The position numbers were made by a program, and so were the translations under genes. From Candidatus Synoicihabitans palmerolidicus (GTDB lineage: Bacteria; Verrucomicrobiota; Verrucomicrobiia; Opitutales; Opitutaceae), in the NCBI GenBank assembly GCA_020809425.1, contig JAGGDC010000003.1, forward strand, positions 372,001 to 436,000: a stretch of DNA of 64,000 nucleotides, given 5' to 3'. This document shows positions 26,877 to 35,728 of this stretch, piece after piece (the stretch's first letter is position 1; every line of letters begins with the position of its first letter). The notes beneath the pieces are model-generated. The model saw only the letters and a list, made by a program, of their open reading frames with translations. It searched no databases and was not told where the DNA came from.

Positions 26877-27650
26877 TCAGTTCGCGTCCCTGGTTCCCAA
26901 ACCAGCCGCCAAACGACCGCGGCGTCTCCTGCCGCTCGGTTTAGTCCCATCGTAATTTCGAGATCGAAGTTTAAGTCTTCGCTTATCATCCAACTCCGCC
27001 CCACCCCCGCTGTCCATGGGAGCACCGTGGTGACTTGCGCTTCATAACTGGTGGCGATTTCCGCGTACCACCCCGACGGTCCCCCGCAGACCGCACTGCC
27101 CGACCACATCGTCACGCACTGACCATGCCCCCCCTCGGAGCCAATCAACCGCCACCATGGCTTCGAACCAAAAATCATCCCGTAGTGATCGACCAAATAC
27201 AATCGCTGTTCCTGGCTCCCAGGCGCCATTGCCGATTTCTTCGTTCGCCAACGGAACCCTCACGTAAGGCAACGCCGCCCAAGCCGATCCCCTTTCCTCG
27301 TCGCCGTAAAAATCCCCCTTCGCTCTCAACCAACCATCACCCCACCCGGATAACCGGTCCTGATCCGCGTCAAGTTGCACGCTCGACTCCCCCCAATCGT
27401 CGAATCCTAGTTGCACATCGAAATTCGGGGTCAATCTCCTCGTCAGCGTAACGGCCTCGATCACCGTTTCGCGATGCCTTACCCGGTCTCGATCCGTCGT
27501 ATGATTGTCCCAACCGACCCCGCCCACTTCGGCTTCGAGCCGCCAAGTTCCCACAGGCACAGTCGTCGGACTTTCCGTCATTTGCCCTTGCCCTGCAACA
27601 GGGATCCACACCATCGCCCCGACCAAACCCGCCTTGCGAATCGAGCTCAT
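26828..27650 (-). CDS. Putative outer membrane beta-barrel protein, frameshifted
   Basis: Starts at ATG 27650, overlapping the upstream permease stop as ATGA, so it is the last gene of the metal operon. MSSIRKAGLVGAMVWIPVAG is a signal peptide (cleavage near GQGQ). The body alternates polar and aromatic residues as in barrel proteins (TWRLEAEVGGVGWDNHT, NFDVQLGFDDWGESSVQLD, WAALPYVRVPLANEEIGNG). After a shift near 27200 the C-terminus reads NLDFDLEITMGLNRAA-like strands. It resembles the outer-membrane transporter-like family related to MetA of phenol degradation. A role in metal passage over the outer membrane is suggested only by position. Confidence 0.6.
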
Positions 27651-28603
27651 AAATCGTTCGTTGAGGTCGGACTTGGTGGACGTTGGGACGTGTGAAGGTG
27701 ATTGAGCCACGCAATCACAGCCCAAACCACCGCAAACACCGCTGCGCCACCCACCACCATGGCCGCGCCAATTGAACAATCTAGCCACACCTCCAGACTC
27801 ACCCCCAGCCAAGCACTCAACAGGGCATGCACCAAAACGATCGCGTGCATATGAGAGAGTCGCCGCGTTATCAGCGATGCGGTTGCACCGGGAAGGATCA
27901 GCATGGCAATAACCAGGATGGCTCCCACGGCCTCAAATGCGCTCACCACGACAATGGATAAGATGGCCATCAACCCGTGATGCACCCACGCCGGATTGAT
28001 TCCCATCGCACGTGCCAATCCATCGTCAAATGAGGCCACCAACAGCTCCTTGTAAAAGGCGATGATCAGCAGTCCAACGACCAATAGCACCCCCGCCATA
28101 CGCACCAGTGACACGGGACCAATCTCCACGCCGCCCAGTGTCACCATCGGCTCCAGTGGCACAAAAGCGATCTCACCATATAGCACGCACTCCGCGTCGA
28201 GATCCACTTGTTGACTGTAAATTGAAGTGAGCAACATGCCGATGGCGAACAACGTCGAAAACGCGATACCGATCGCGGCATCCTGCTTCACTCGCGTGCG
28301 GCGATGAATCGCATCAATCAGCAACGTGGTCGTCACTCCCGCCACTAGCGCCCCGGCAAACATCGGCCAGGTTCCCCGGCTGCCCGACCACAGAAACGCA
28401 ATGACCAAACCGGGTAATACGCTGTGACTCACCGCATCTCCCATCAATGCCATGCGGCGCAAAATTAGGTAATTCCCCACCAGTCCGCAACTGGCCGTCA
28501 CCAACAACCCCATCAGCCCGATCCAGCCAAAGAGCTCGAGGTCCTCTGTCCACGGCGCCACCATCACTTGGTGCCAATCAAATGCCGGAATCAGTTCGTT
28601 CAT
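27647..28603 (-). CDS. Metal ABC transporter permease (TroD/MntD type)
   Basis: Integral membrane subunit of a cluster-9 Mn/Zn/Fe importer. About eight membrane segments; typical motifs are GNYLILRRMALMGDAVSHSV (residues about 43-62), AFYKELLVASFDDGLARAMG and AILVIAMLILPGATASLI. The first of these is conserved in all ABC-3 permeases. It overlaps its upstream partner (28600-28603) by four bases. Having two different permeases suggests a heterodimeric membrane part, as in Tro/Mnt systems. Confidence 0.9.
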   Translation of the reverse strand: MNELIPAFDWHQVMVAPWTEDLELFGWIGLMGLLVTASCGLVGNYLILRRMALMGDAVSHSVLPGLVIAFLWSGSRGTWPMFAGALVAGVTTTLLIDAIHRRTRVKQDAAIGIAFSTLFAIGMLLTSIYSQQVDLDAECVLYGEIAFVPLEPMVTLGGVEIGPVSLVRMAGVLLVVGLLIIAFYKELLVASFDDGLARAMGINPAWVHHGLMAILSIVVVSAFEAVGAILVIAMLILPGATASLITRRLSHMHAIVLVHALLSAWLGVSLEVWLDCSIGAAMVVGGAAVFAVVWAVIAWLNHLHTSQRPPSPTSTNDL

Positions 28604-30087
28604 GACGTCTCCTCCGGGTTGCGCACACCGCCATCTCCACCTCGCACTGCGGCATCACGATGGATGTCACGCGGCCCCGGAATCGACTTCCCGTGAGGAT
28701 CCACCGTCGCGTAATTCAACCGCCGCTCTAGTTCACGCACCACCGTTTCCCCGAGCACATGCTCGATCCTCTCCGCGTCGTCGTGCACGTGATCCGGCGC
28801 GATATTGGCGGAGTTGGTCAAATAGAGCTCCCACAACCGGTGATTGCGCACAATCTCCGCCGCACGTTGCCTCCCCTCAGGCGTAAAATACACGACATTG
28901 CTGTCCACCGTCGCGAAACCATGACCCGCCAGCATGCGGCTACGGCCCAACGCTTCATCTATCGTCTCTTTCCTGCGTTCCGCGAGGTCAGCCAAGGTCG
29001 TGCCCACATCTCTAAATCCACCGTTCTCCCAGATGTGGTAAAGCGCTTTGAGCGTATTCTCGCGCTCCGTGCGCGCCGCACTCTGACGATGCCGCCACCA
29101 TCGCGCAATGACACCATGCCGAGGCCCCATGAAGTACGCGCAGGTGAATACCGTCGAGGCGCCGATCACCATTAACGGACCGGTCGGCAATCCTCGGCCC
29201 ACAAATGAAAAGAACGCTCCCGTCACTCCCGCCAAAACGCCACAACCAGAAGCCAGCAACAGCATCCGATGCATGCGGTCCGTCAAAAGGTAGGCGGTGG
29301 CTGCCGGCGTGATCAACATGGCTGAAACCAACACCACCCCCACCGCCTGTAACGCGATCACCGTGGACGCCGCCAACATCAGCATCAGCCCGTGATGCAC
29401 CCATTCCGCCGGGATACCGCTCGATCGGGCAAACCCCGGATCGAAACTCGTCGCCAACAGCTCCTTGTAAAACAACCCGACCAACGTGACCGCCACCAAG
29501 GTCACAATGGCCATCAGGCTCACATCGTCTCCTCCCAACGCCGCCGCCTGCCCAAACAAAAACTTGTCCAACCCACTCTTGTTGCCGGTCGGCAGGCGCT
29601 GGATCATCGTGACGAGGCAGATTCCCACCGCGAAAAACGTCGCCAACACCAGACCGAGCGCCGTGTCCTCCTTCAGCCGTGTGGTCCTGGTCAGCGCACT
29701 CACCATCGCGGTACCGGCCAAACCTGCCACCACCGCCCCCACAAAAATCGCCCATGGGTCTTTGGACATGTTCCACAAAAACCCCAGCGCCACCCCTGGT
29801 AACACGGCATGGGATAACGCATCGCCCACCAAGGCCATGCGTCGAACCACGATGAAACTCCCCAGCAGGCCACAGCTCAGTCCCAACAACACCGAACCGA
29901 CCAACGCATAACGCAGCGACGCATCCCGGAAACTGAAGAACCGCACGAGTTGCTCCCCCCAATCGGTGTTCGCGATGTCCTGCACGCTCGCCGCCTGAAT
30001 TGTCGGTGCGAAACATATGGCCAGCCCCAGCGCCCACACCAGACGACGACGCCCCAAACTGCCGAGAATTGCCCCGCCGGGATTCAT
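28600..30087 (-). CDS. Metal ABC permease fused to DtxR/MntR-like domain
   Basis: 495 residues. The first about 330 are a TroC-type ABC-3 permease: a possible signal/first TM (LVWALGLAICFAPTIQA), LLGSFIVVRRMALVGDALSH, LFYKELLATSFDPGFARSSG and VLVSAMLITPAATAYLLTDR. The last about 150 residues (from NTLKALYHIWENGGFRDVGT) are soluble and look like a DtxR/MntR-family regulator: a winged-helix-like region with FTPEGRQRAAEIVRNHRLWE and a dimerisation/metal-site helix HDDAERIEHVLGETVVRELE. In free DtxR proteins these His/Glu/Asp residues bind Mn or Fe. Membrane permeases with such tails are known in Bacteroidota and related phyla, but their role is not established; direct metal feedback on transport is plausible. 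Confidence 0.88.
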   Translation of the reverse strand: MNPGGAILGSLGRRRLVWALGLAICFAPTIQAASVQDIANTDWGEQLVRFFSFRDASLRYALVGSVLLGLSCGLLGSFIVVRRMALVGDALSHAVLPGVALGFLWNMSKDPWAIFVGAVVAGLAGTAMVSALTRTTRLKEDTALGLVLATFFAVGICLVTMIQRLPTGNKSGLDKFLFGQAAALGGDDVSLMAIVTLVAVTLVGLFYKELLATSFDPGFARSSGIPAEWVHHGLMLMLAASTVIALQAVGVVLVSAMLITPAATAYLLTDRMHRMLLLASGCGVLAGVTGAFFSFVGRGLPTGPLMVIGASTVFTCAYFMGPRHGVIARWWRHRQSAARTERENTLKALYHIWENGGFRDVGTTLADLAERRKETIDEALGRSRMLAGHGFATVDSNVVYFTPEGRQRAAEIVRNHRLWELYLTNSANIAPDHVHDDAERIEHVLGETVVRELERRLNYATVDPHGKSIPGPRDIHRDAAVRGGDGGVRNPEETS

Positions 30088-30872
30088 AGATTTACGCCAC
30101 CATTCCCGGCGCCCAATACCGAGGCCACTTCCGATAGGATCGTGAGCCGACCGCCATACGTTCTCTGCAATTGCTCCGCCGTGAATACTTCTGCGGTCGG
30201 ACCAAACGCCACTACGTTCATGTTCAACAGCAGCAGCGAATCAAAATACTGCTTCGCCGTGGGCAAATCATGATGCACCACAATAAGGGTCTTACCTTGA
30301 TTACGCAGCTCGCGTAGCACGGTTACAATGGCCGCTTCGGTCGCCGCGTCCACCCCGGCGAAAGGTTCGTCCATAAAATACAGATCCGCCTGCTGAGCTA
30401 GCGCCCGAGCCAGAAAAACGCGTTGCTGCTGTCCGCCGGATAGATTGGAAATCTGTCGATTTGCGTAGGGCAACATTTTCACCCTATCCAGACAATCACG
30501 CGCCACATTCCTATCGACCTTCGACGGGCGCCGGAACAGCCCCAATCTGCCGTAACGGCCCATCAATACCACGTCCATGACATTGACCGGAAAGTCCCAG
30601 TCGACCGATTCGCGCTGCGGCACGTAGCCCACCCGCGTCGGCACTTCCTTGAGCGACTGACCAAACACCTTCACCCATCCGCTCTGCATCGGCAGCAAAC
30701 CCATGCACGCCTTGATCAGCGTCGACTTGCCCGCACCATTCGGTCCGATAATGCCGATCAACTGGCCGGCCGGAACCTCCAGGTCAACCCCCCACAGCAC
30801 AGGCTTCTTGTGATAGGCCACCGTGAGATCGTGAATCTCCAACGGCGCCGCCTGATTTTCGGTCCCGCTCAT
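30084..30872 (-). CDS. Metal ABC transporter ATP-binding protein
   Basis: ATPase subunit of the Mn/Zn/Fe importer, cytoplasmic face. Walker A GPNGAGKST (residues 43-51), Q-loop GYVPQRESVDWDFPVNVMDV (the WDFP form is characteristic of metal importers), signature NLSGGQQQRVFLARALAQ, Walker B LYFMDEPFAGVD and switch HHD (VVHHDLPTAK). It overlaps both neighbours by four bases (ATGA), so the four transporter genes form one tightly coupled operon. Confidence 0.95.
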   Translation of the reverse strand: MSGTENQAAPLEIHDLTVAYHKKPVLWGVDLEVPAGQLIGIIGPNGAGKSTLIKACMGLLPMQSGWVKVFGQSLKEVPTRVGYVPQRESVDWDFPVNVMDVVLMGRYGRLGLFRRPSKVDRNVARDCLDRVKMLPYANRQISNLSGGQQQRVFLARALAQQADLYFMDEPFAGVDAATEAAIVTVLRELRNQGKTLIVVHHDLPTAKQYFDSLLLLNMNVVAFGPTAEVFTAEQLQRTYGGRLTILSEVASVLGAGNGGVNL

Positions 30873-31789
30873 CGCAACGCCTCCACTATCGTCGTCAGAT
30901 TGTGCTTCACCATGCCTTCATAGGTACCCAGATCGTAACCATTCTCGATTTGGCCCGGCGTGCCCATCGCATCTGAAAATAGTTCACCACCAATCCGCAC
31001 CTGCGCATCCGTGGCGATTCGTTCAATGGTCGCATGCGGTACACTCGACTCGACGAACACCGCTTTCACCCCGTGCGATTTGATGAAGTCCACCAAGGTA
31101 GCCATGTCCGCCAACGCCGCCTCGCTCACGGTCGAAATCCCCTGCAACCCGATCACTTGAAAGCCGTAAGCCCGACCAAAGTAACTGTAGGCATCGTGAC
31201 TCGTGACCAAAATGCGCTTCGCCGCGGGCAAGTCACTCGCCTTGGTCAATGCCCACTGATGCAAGACCTCGAGATGTGCTTTCGCCTGAACACCCTGACT
31301 CCGGTAAACCTCCGCCCCGTCCTCGTCAGCGCGGATCAAGCCCGCAACCACTGCGTCGATGCACCGCGCCCATAACGCCGTATCGAACCAGATGTGCGGG
31401 TCTGGGTGCCCGGGAGCGTCTGCCGGGTGCAACAAATCGTCGTGCGGCAAATCCGCAGCGACCGCATAGACATGGCGCCCCATCCGCCTCATCCGATTGA
31501 AAACATCAGTCATTTTTCCCTCCAGCAACAGACCGTTGTAAAAAACCACATCCGCTCGCTGCAATTTGCTCACGTCCGACGCGGTTGCCTTGTATAAGTG
31601 GGGATCCACCCCCGCGCCCATCAACGCCTGCACATTCACTCGGTCGCCGCCCACCCGCTCGACCAAGTCCGCCACCATACTCGTCGTCGCGACCACCTGT
31701 AGCGGCGCCACCGCCACCGAGACGCTTGCCCATCCCGCCACCGCCAGGCACCATACCAGTATTCGACCCATTGCTCGTTGAGTTCGCAT
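30869..31789 (-). CDS. Metal ABC transporter substrate-binding protein (TroA/MntA type)
   Basis: Periplasmic cluster A-I binding protein for Mn2+ or Zn2+. I prefer the ATG at 31789 (MRTQRAMGRILVWCLAVAGW, a clear signal peptide); ATGs at 31798 and 31834 would add a basic leader and place the start almost on the palindrome. Metal ligands appear as His in AGVDPHLYKATASD, His in PGHPDPHIWFDTALWA, Glu in FVESSVPHATIERI and Asp near the C-terminus (ENGYDLGTYEGMV). There is no long His-rich loop, which favours Mn/Fe over Zn. First gene of the operon, transcribed away from the ferric-type permease. Confidence 0.92.
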   Translation of the reverse strand: MRTQRAMGRILVWCLAVAGWASVSVAVAPLQVVATTSMVADLVERVGGDRVNVQALMGAGVDPHLYKATASDVSKLQRADVVFYNGLLLEGKMTDVFNRMRRMGRHVYAVAADLPHDDLLHPADAPGHPDPHIWFDTALWARCIDAVVAGLIRADEDGAEVYRSQGVQAKAHLEVLHQWALTKASDLPAAKRILVTSHDAYSYFGRAYGFQVIGLQGISTVSEAALADMATLVDFIKSHGVKAVFVESSVPHATIERIATDAQVRIGGELFSDAMGTPGQIENGYDLGTYEGMVKHNLTTIVEALR

Positions 31790-31842
31790 AAAATTCATCA
31801 CCGTGCACCGAATTGATCTGAGTTTCATAGTCAAGTAATGTT

Positions 31843-31858
31843 ATTAGTCTGGCCTAAT
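31843..31858. promoter_or_regulatory. DtxR/MntR-like operator palindrome
   Basis: ATTAGTCTGGCCTAAT contains inverted ATTAG and CTAAT half-sites, the core of DtxR/IdeR/MntR boxes (TTAGG...CCTAA). It lies about 54 bp upstream of the preferred start of the binding-protein gene, suitable for metal-dependent repression of the operon. No complete promoter is obvious to me. Confidence 0.5.
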
Positions 31859-31925
31859 TATAGAGATTCGAGCCTTCCTCCTTGCGGCGAGCGGCGAGTG
31901 AAGTCATTTGCCCAGAGTGGCCGGA

Positions 31926-33528
31926 ATGTCGCAGGGATTCGCCCGCTTGGTCTTCGCCTTCACCGCCGCATTTTTTGCGGCCTTCTTCGTCTGGCCCATT
32001 CTTCAAATTCTAAAGGGCGGCTTCGTCGACGCGGATGGCAATCTCACCATCTCCTACCTGATCGCCCTCCTCCAGGACCCGGTCTACCTTCGTGGACTCG
32101 GTAATTCTTTCCTGCTGGCCTGCGCGACTACTTCAATCGCCTTTCTCGTCTCTCTGCCGCTGGCCTTCATCGCCGATCGTTATCAATTTCCATTCAAAGT
32201 CGCTCTAAGTTCCGTCGTCCTGATCCCCATGATCCTGCCGCCCTTTGTCGGCGCGATCGGTATCAAACAAATCTTCGGTCAATACGATGCGCTCAACGCC
32301 GCCATATCATAGGGCTAGGCATTCGTCCCGAAGACTGGGCCTTCGATTGGTTCGCCGCCAATCGTTTCTGGGGCATCGCCTGCGTTCAAGCCTTCTCGCT
32401 CTATCCCATCGTTTACCTCAACGCCGTCGCCGCCCTCGCCAACATCGACCCGGTCTCTTTGCCGGCGGCACCATTGTTTTCATCTGGGCGTTCACCGAAC
32501 TCGGTGTCCCTCTGATTTTTGATTACCCTCGAGTCACGTCCGTCCAAATATTCTACGGGGTGAAGGAAATCGGCGGCAACCCGTTCCCCTTCACCCTCGT
32601 AGCCGTCATGCTGGCCTGCACCGTCGCCCTCTATGCCCTCGGTAAGGGACTGTTCGGCCGCGAAGCCCACGCCATGCTGGCCAAGGCCACCAGCACCGGC
32701 GGTCCGCGTCCGCTGCCCGGATTGCGCGGTTGGTTGTGCACCGCTGCCTTTGTCACCGTCACGTTGATCGCGGTACGCCCGCACATGGGTGTCGTCCTCG
32801 TCTCCTTCGCATCGGATTGGTATCGTACCATCCTGCCCAATTCGTTCACTCTCGACAACTACGAGATCGCCATCGGCCACGGGCTCACCGTGCCCGCCAT
32901 CGCCAATTCCCTCAAATTCGCCAACATCTCCACCGTCATCGACCTCATTCTCGGTATCGCCATCGCTTACGTCGTAGTGCGATCCAAGATCCGCGGACGC
33001 CAGATTCTCGATTTCCTGTCCATGCTCCCGCTCGCGGTGCTGGCCTTCGGATACCTGGCGATGAGCCAGGAGGGACGTTTCTTTTCGTTCCTTAATCCGA
33101 TCGAGAACCCGACCATGCTCTTGATCATAGCGTACTCTGTACGGCGTCTGCCCTACGTGGTGCGCTCAGCGGTCGCCGGCTTCCAACAGACCAGCGAAAC
33201 CCTCGAGGAGGCCGCGCAGAATCTGGGCTGCCCGCCCCTCAAGGCCACCGCCAAGATCACCCTGCCGCTCATCGCCGCCAATCTCATCGCCGGCGGCCTG
33301 CTCGCCTTTGCGTTCGCCATGCTCGAGGTATCCGACTCTTTGATACTCGCGCAGAAACAAGCCTTCTACCCCATCACCAAGGCCATTCTTGAGCTCTTCG
33401 AACTGCTCGGCGACGGCAAGTTCATCGCCAGCGCGCTCGGCGTCTGGGCCATGGTCTTCCTCGGTGTCACCATCGTCGGCATGAGTCTGCTCCTTGGCAA
33501 AAAACTCGGCGCTATCTTCCGCGTCTGA
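31926..33528 (+). CDS. Ferric-type ABC transporter permease (two-half), frameshift and internal deletion
   Basis: Large FbpB/AfuB-like permease with two homologous membrane halves. From ATG 31926: MSQGFARLVFAFTAAFFAAF, SYLIALLQDPVYLRGLGNSF, IPMILPPFVGAIGIKQIFGQ. A shift near 32305 leads to GIRPEDWAFDWFAANRFWGI and YLNAVAALANIDP. At 32450 the sequence jumps straight to GLFAGGTIVFIWAFTELGVP, so the region normally holding the first EAA loop (about 25-30 residues) is absent. The second half is intact with its EAA loop LEEAAQNLGCPPLKATAKIT. EAA loops dock the ATPase, so this deletion would matter if real. No ATPase or binding-protein gene is adjacent. Confidence 0.8.
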
Positions 33529-33535
33529 TTCCCGG

Positions 33536-34378
33536 ATGCTCTATCTAGTCGCGGTCTCCCTGCTCTGGGCGTTTTCCTTCGGTCTCATCAAGGTGGGCCT
33601 CACCGACCTCGATGCCAATGCGGTCGCGACCGTCCGCCTGACTTTGGCGCTCCTGGTCTTCCTGCCATTTTTTCGCCCCCGCACCATCCCGCGCCCGGCT
33701 GCCTTTACGTTCATCGCCATCGGTGCGATCCAGTTCGGTCTAATGTATGCCCTCTACATCACCGCCTTCCACTACCTGATGGCCTACGAGGTGGTGATGT
33801 TCACCATTTTTACGCCCATCTATGTCGTGCTGTTTGATGGCGCCCTCGCTGGCAAACTCAACCGGCGCGCCGTCGCCGCCACCGGTCTGGCCTTGGTAGG
33901 GGCCGGAATCCTCAAATGGCGCGGTGGCCTGAGTGACGGGGGATTGATCGGGTTCTTTCTCATGCAAGGTTCCAACCTCTGTTTCGCCGTCGGCCAGATC
34001 GCGTACCAACGCTACCGCCAGCAATGGCCCCGTGCTATCGACGCCAAACTCTTCGCCTGGCTCTACATCGGGGCAGTCCTCGCCGCGGGCTCCGTATCGC
34101 TTGCCATCACCGATTGGTCGACATTCCACCCCGCCATCAACCAGTGGGGGGCGCTGGTTTACCTGGGCGTAATCGCCTCGGGCGTCGGCTTTTTCGGTTG
34201 GAATCTGGGCGTCACCAAAGTCAACGCGGCCACCGTTGCCGTCTTCAATAATCTCAAAATCCCGCTGGCAGTCGCCGTCGCCCTTTTAGTGTTCGGCGAA
34301 AAGGCGGACCTATCGAGACTTTCCGTCAGTCTGGCGTGCATGGCCGTCGCCCTCTATCTCGCCCAAAAGCGTCCTTAG
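33536..34378 (+). CDS. EamA/DMT family transporter
   Basis: Ten-TM drug/metabolite-type exporter. The ATG at 33536 starts directly with TM1 (MLYLVAVSLLWAFSFGLIKV) and lies 8 bp after the permease stop. Two EamA repeats are visible: the first ends near RRAVAATGLALVGAGILKW, the second contains GLIGFFLMQGSNLCFAVGQI and NNLKIPLAVAVALLVFGEKA, the usual GE motif before the last TM. It resembles the carboxylate/amino-acid/amine subgroup. The substrate is unknown. Intact. Confidence 0.85.
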   Translation: MLYLVAVSLLWAFSFGLIKVGLTDLDANAVATVRLTLALLVFLPFFRPRTIPRPAAFTFIAIGAIQFGLMYALYITAFHYLMAYEVVMFTIFTPIYVVLFDGALAGKLNRRAVAATGLALVGAGILKWRGGLSDGGLIGFFLMQGSNLCFAVGQIAYQRYRQQWPRAIDAKLFAWLYIGAVLAAGSVSLAITDWSTFHPAINQWGALVYLGVIASGVGFFGWNLGVTKVNAATVAVFNNLKIPLAVAVALLVFGEKADLSRLSVSLACMAVALYLAQKRP

Positions 34379-34402
34379 CCCATCTCGTCTCGCTCAGGTC
34401 GA

Positions 34403-35728
34403 TTACTCGACGTTCAGATCTTTCGCCGCCGCGGTGACCAGTCGGGCATAGGCCGCCTCCACCAGCGCGCCAGTCTCGCCTTCCACCAAGAGTCGCAACT
34501 TGGGTTCCGTTCCCGAGTAGCGCACCAATACCCGGTCCCGGTCACCGAGTGTTGCTTCCCAGTGAACGATTTCAGCCTGCAACGCCGCACAGGAGTCCAG
34601 CGCCAGTTTCTCGGCCACCCGGATCGCCCCACTGCGCTGGGGGGATTTTTGTAATATTTTTCTCAATACACTCAACGGTTCGCCCGTGCGATGCATGATC
34701 CGCAACACTTGCAGGGCTGCCCCCAATCCGTCGCCCGTGGGTCCTACTGCCGTGCAGATGATGTGACCGCTCGTTTCCCCCCCGAGACTCGCCCCGACCT
34801 CGCGCATCCGTTCGCTCACATAGCGATCGCCTACATCGGTTCGCGACACGGTGCCGCCCCCCGCCTTCACGACGGTATCCACGCCAAGATTGCTTTGCAC
34901 TGTGATCACCACATGCCCTCCCGACAACTCCCCGGCCCGCAGGCCGTGGTGCGCGAGTATGGCTAGGACCTCGTCACCATCCAGCACTCCGCCGGTTTCA
35001 TCACACAAAATGCAACGATCCCCATCTCCATCGTGAGCAATCCCAATTCGTGCACCTTGCGCCACGACCGCCTCGGCCAGTTTCTCCGGGTGTTCACTTC
35101 CCACCCCGGCATTGATATTGGATCCGTCGGGCTCATCGCCAATCGCCGTCACCACAGCTCCCAATCGACGTAGGACCGCCGGACTGGTGCCGACCGTCGC
35201 CCCGTTTGCCACATCCAGAACTATCGGCCATCCTCGTAACGCGTGTTCCGGCAATTGGGTTACCATAAATCGCACGTAATCGACCACCGCCTCCGGATCA
35301 AGCGTCAACCGGGCCGTCCCGGTTGCCGCCGTCACCGGCATCGCTGCCTCAATGGCGAGTTCATCCGCATCCGTGAGTTTGATGCCTGAGCCGGTGAAAA
35401 ACTTGATTCCGTTATCCGCCGCAGGGTTGTGCGACGCCGTAATCACCACGCCAAGCACGGCTTCTCCGGCGCGCATCGCTCTCGCGACCGCCGGGGTCGG
35501 GATCACGCCCAACGACACGGGTTCCAACCCCGCCGCCGTAAGTCCCCGGGCAATCGCCGCCATCAACGCCTCCCCCGAGGCCCGGGTATCCCGGCCGATC
35601 AGTACTCGTCCCTTGCCTCCGGCCCACTGACCCGCCGCTTGCGTCAATCGCGCCGCAAACGATTCGTTGATCAACGGCCCCCCAAACGGTCCGCGCACCC
35701 CATCGGTGCCGAAATAACGTCGCTTCAT
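34403..35728 (-). CDS. glmM: Phosphoglucosamine mutase
   Basis: Interconverts glucosamine 6-phosphate and glucosamine 1-phosphate for UDP-GlcNAc, peptidoglycan and LPS synthesis. Start at ATG 35728 (MKRRYFGTDGVRGPFGGPLI), the usual GlmM N-terminus; the longer frame upstream is a shadow of trpD. Active-site ITASHNP with phosphorylated Ser99, metal loop AHDGDGDRCILCD, GGETSGHII sugar-binding loop and RYSGTEPKLRLLVEG phosphate-binding loop are all present. 441 residues, intact. Overlaps trpD by ATGA. Confidence 0.96.
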   Translation of the reverse strand: MKRRYFGTDGVRGPFGGPLINESFAARLTQAAGQWAGGKGRVLIGRDTRASGEALMAAIARGLTAAGLEPVSLGVIPTPAVARAMRAGEAVLGVVITASHNPAADNGIKFFTGSGIKLTDADELAIEAAMPVTAATGTARLTLDPEAVVDYVRFMVTQLPEHALRGWPIVLDVANGATVGTSPAVLRRLGAVVTAIGDEPDGSNINAGVGSEHPEKLAEAVVAQGARIGIAHDGDGDRCILCDETGGVLDGDEVLAILAHHGLRAGELSGGHVVITVQSNLGVDTVVKAGGGTVSRTDVGDRYVSERMREVGASLGGETSGHIICTAVGPTGDGLGAALQVLRIMHRTGEPLSVLRKILQKSPQRSGAIRVAEKLALDSCAALQAEIVHWEATLGDRDRVLVRYSGTEPKLRLLVEGETGALVEAAYARLVTAAAKDLNVE

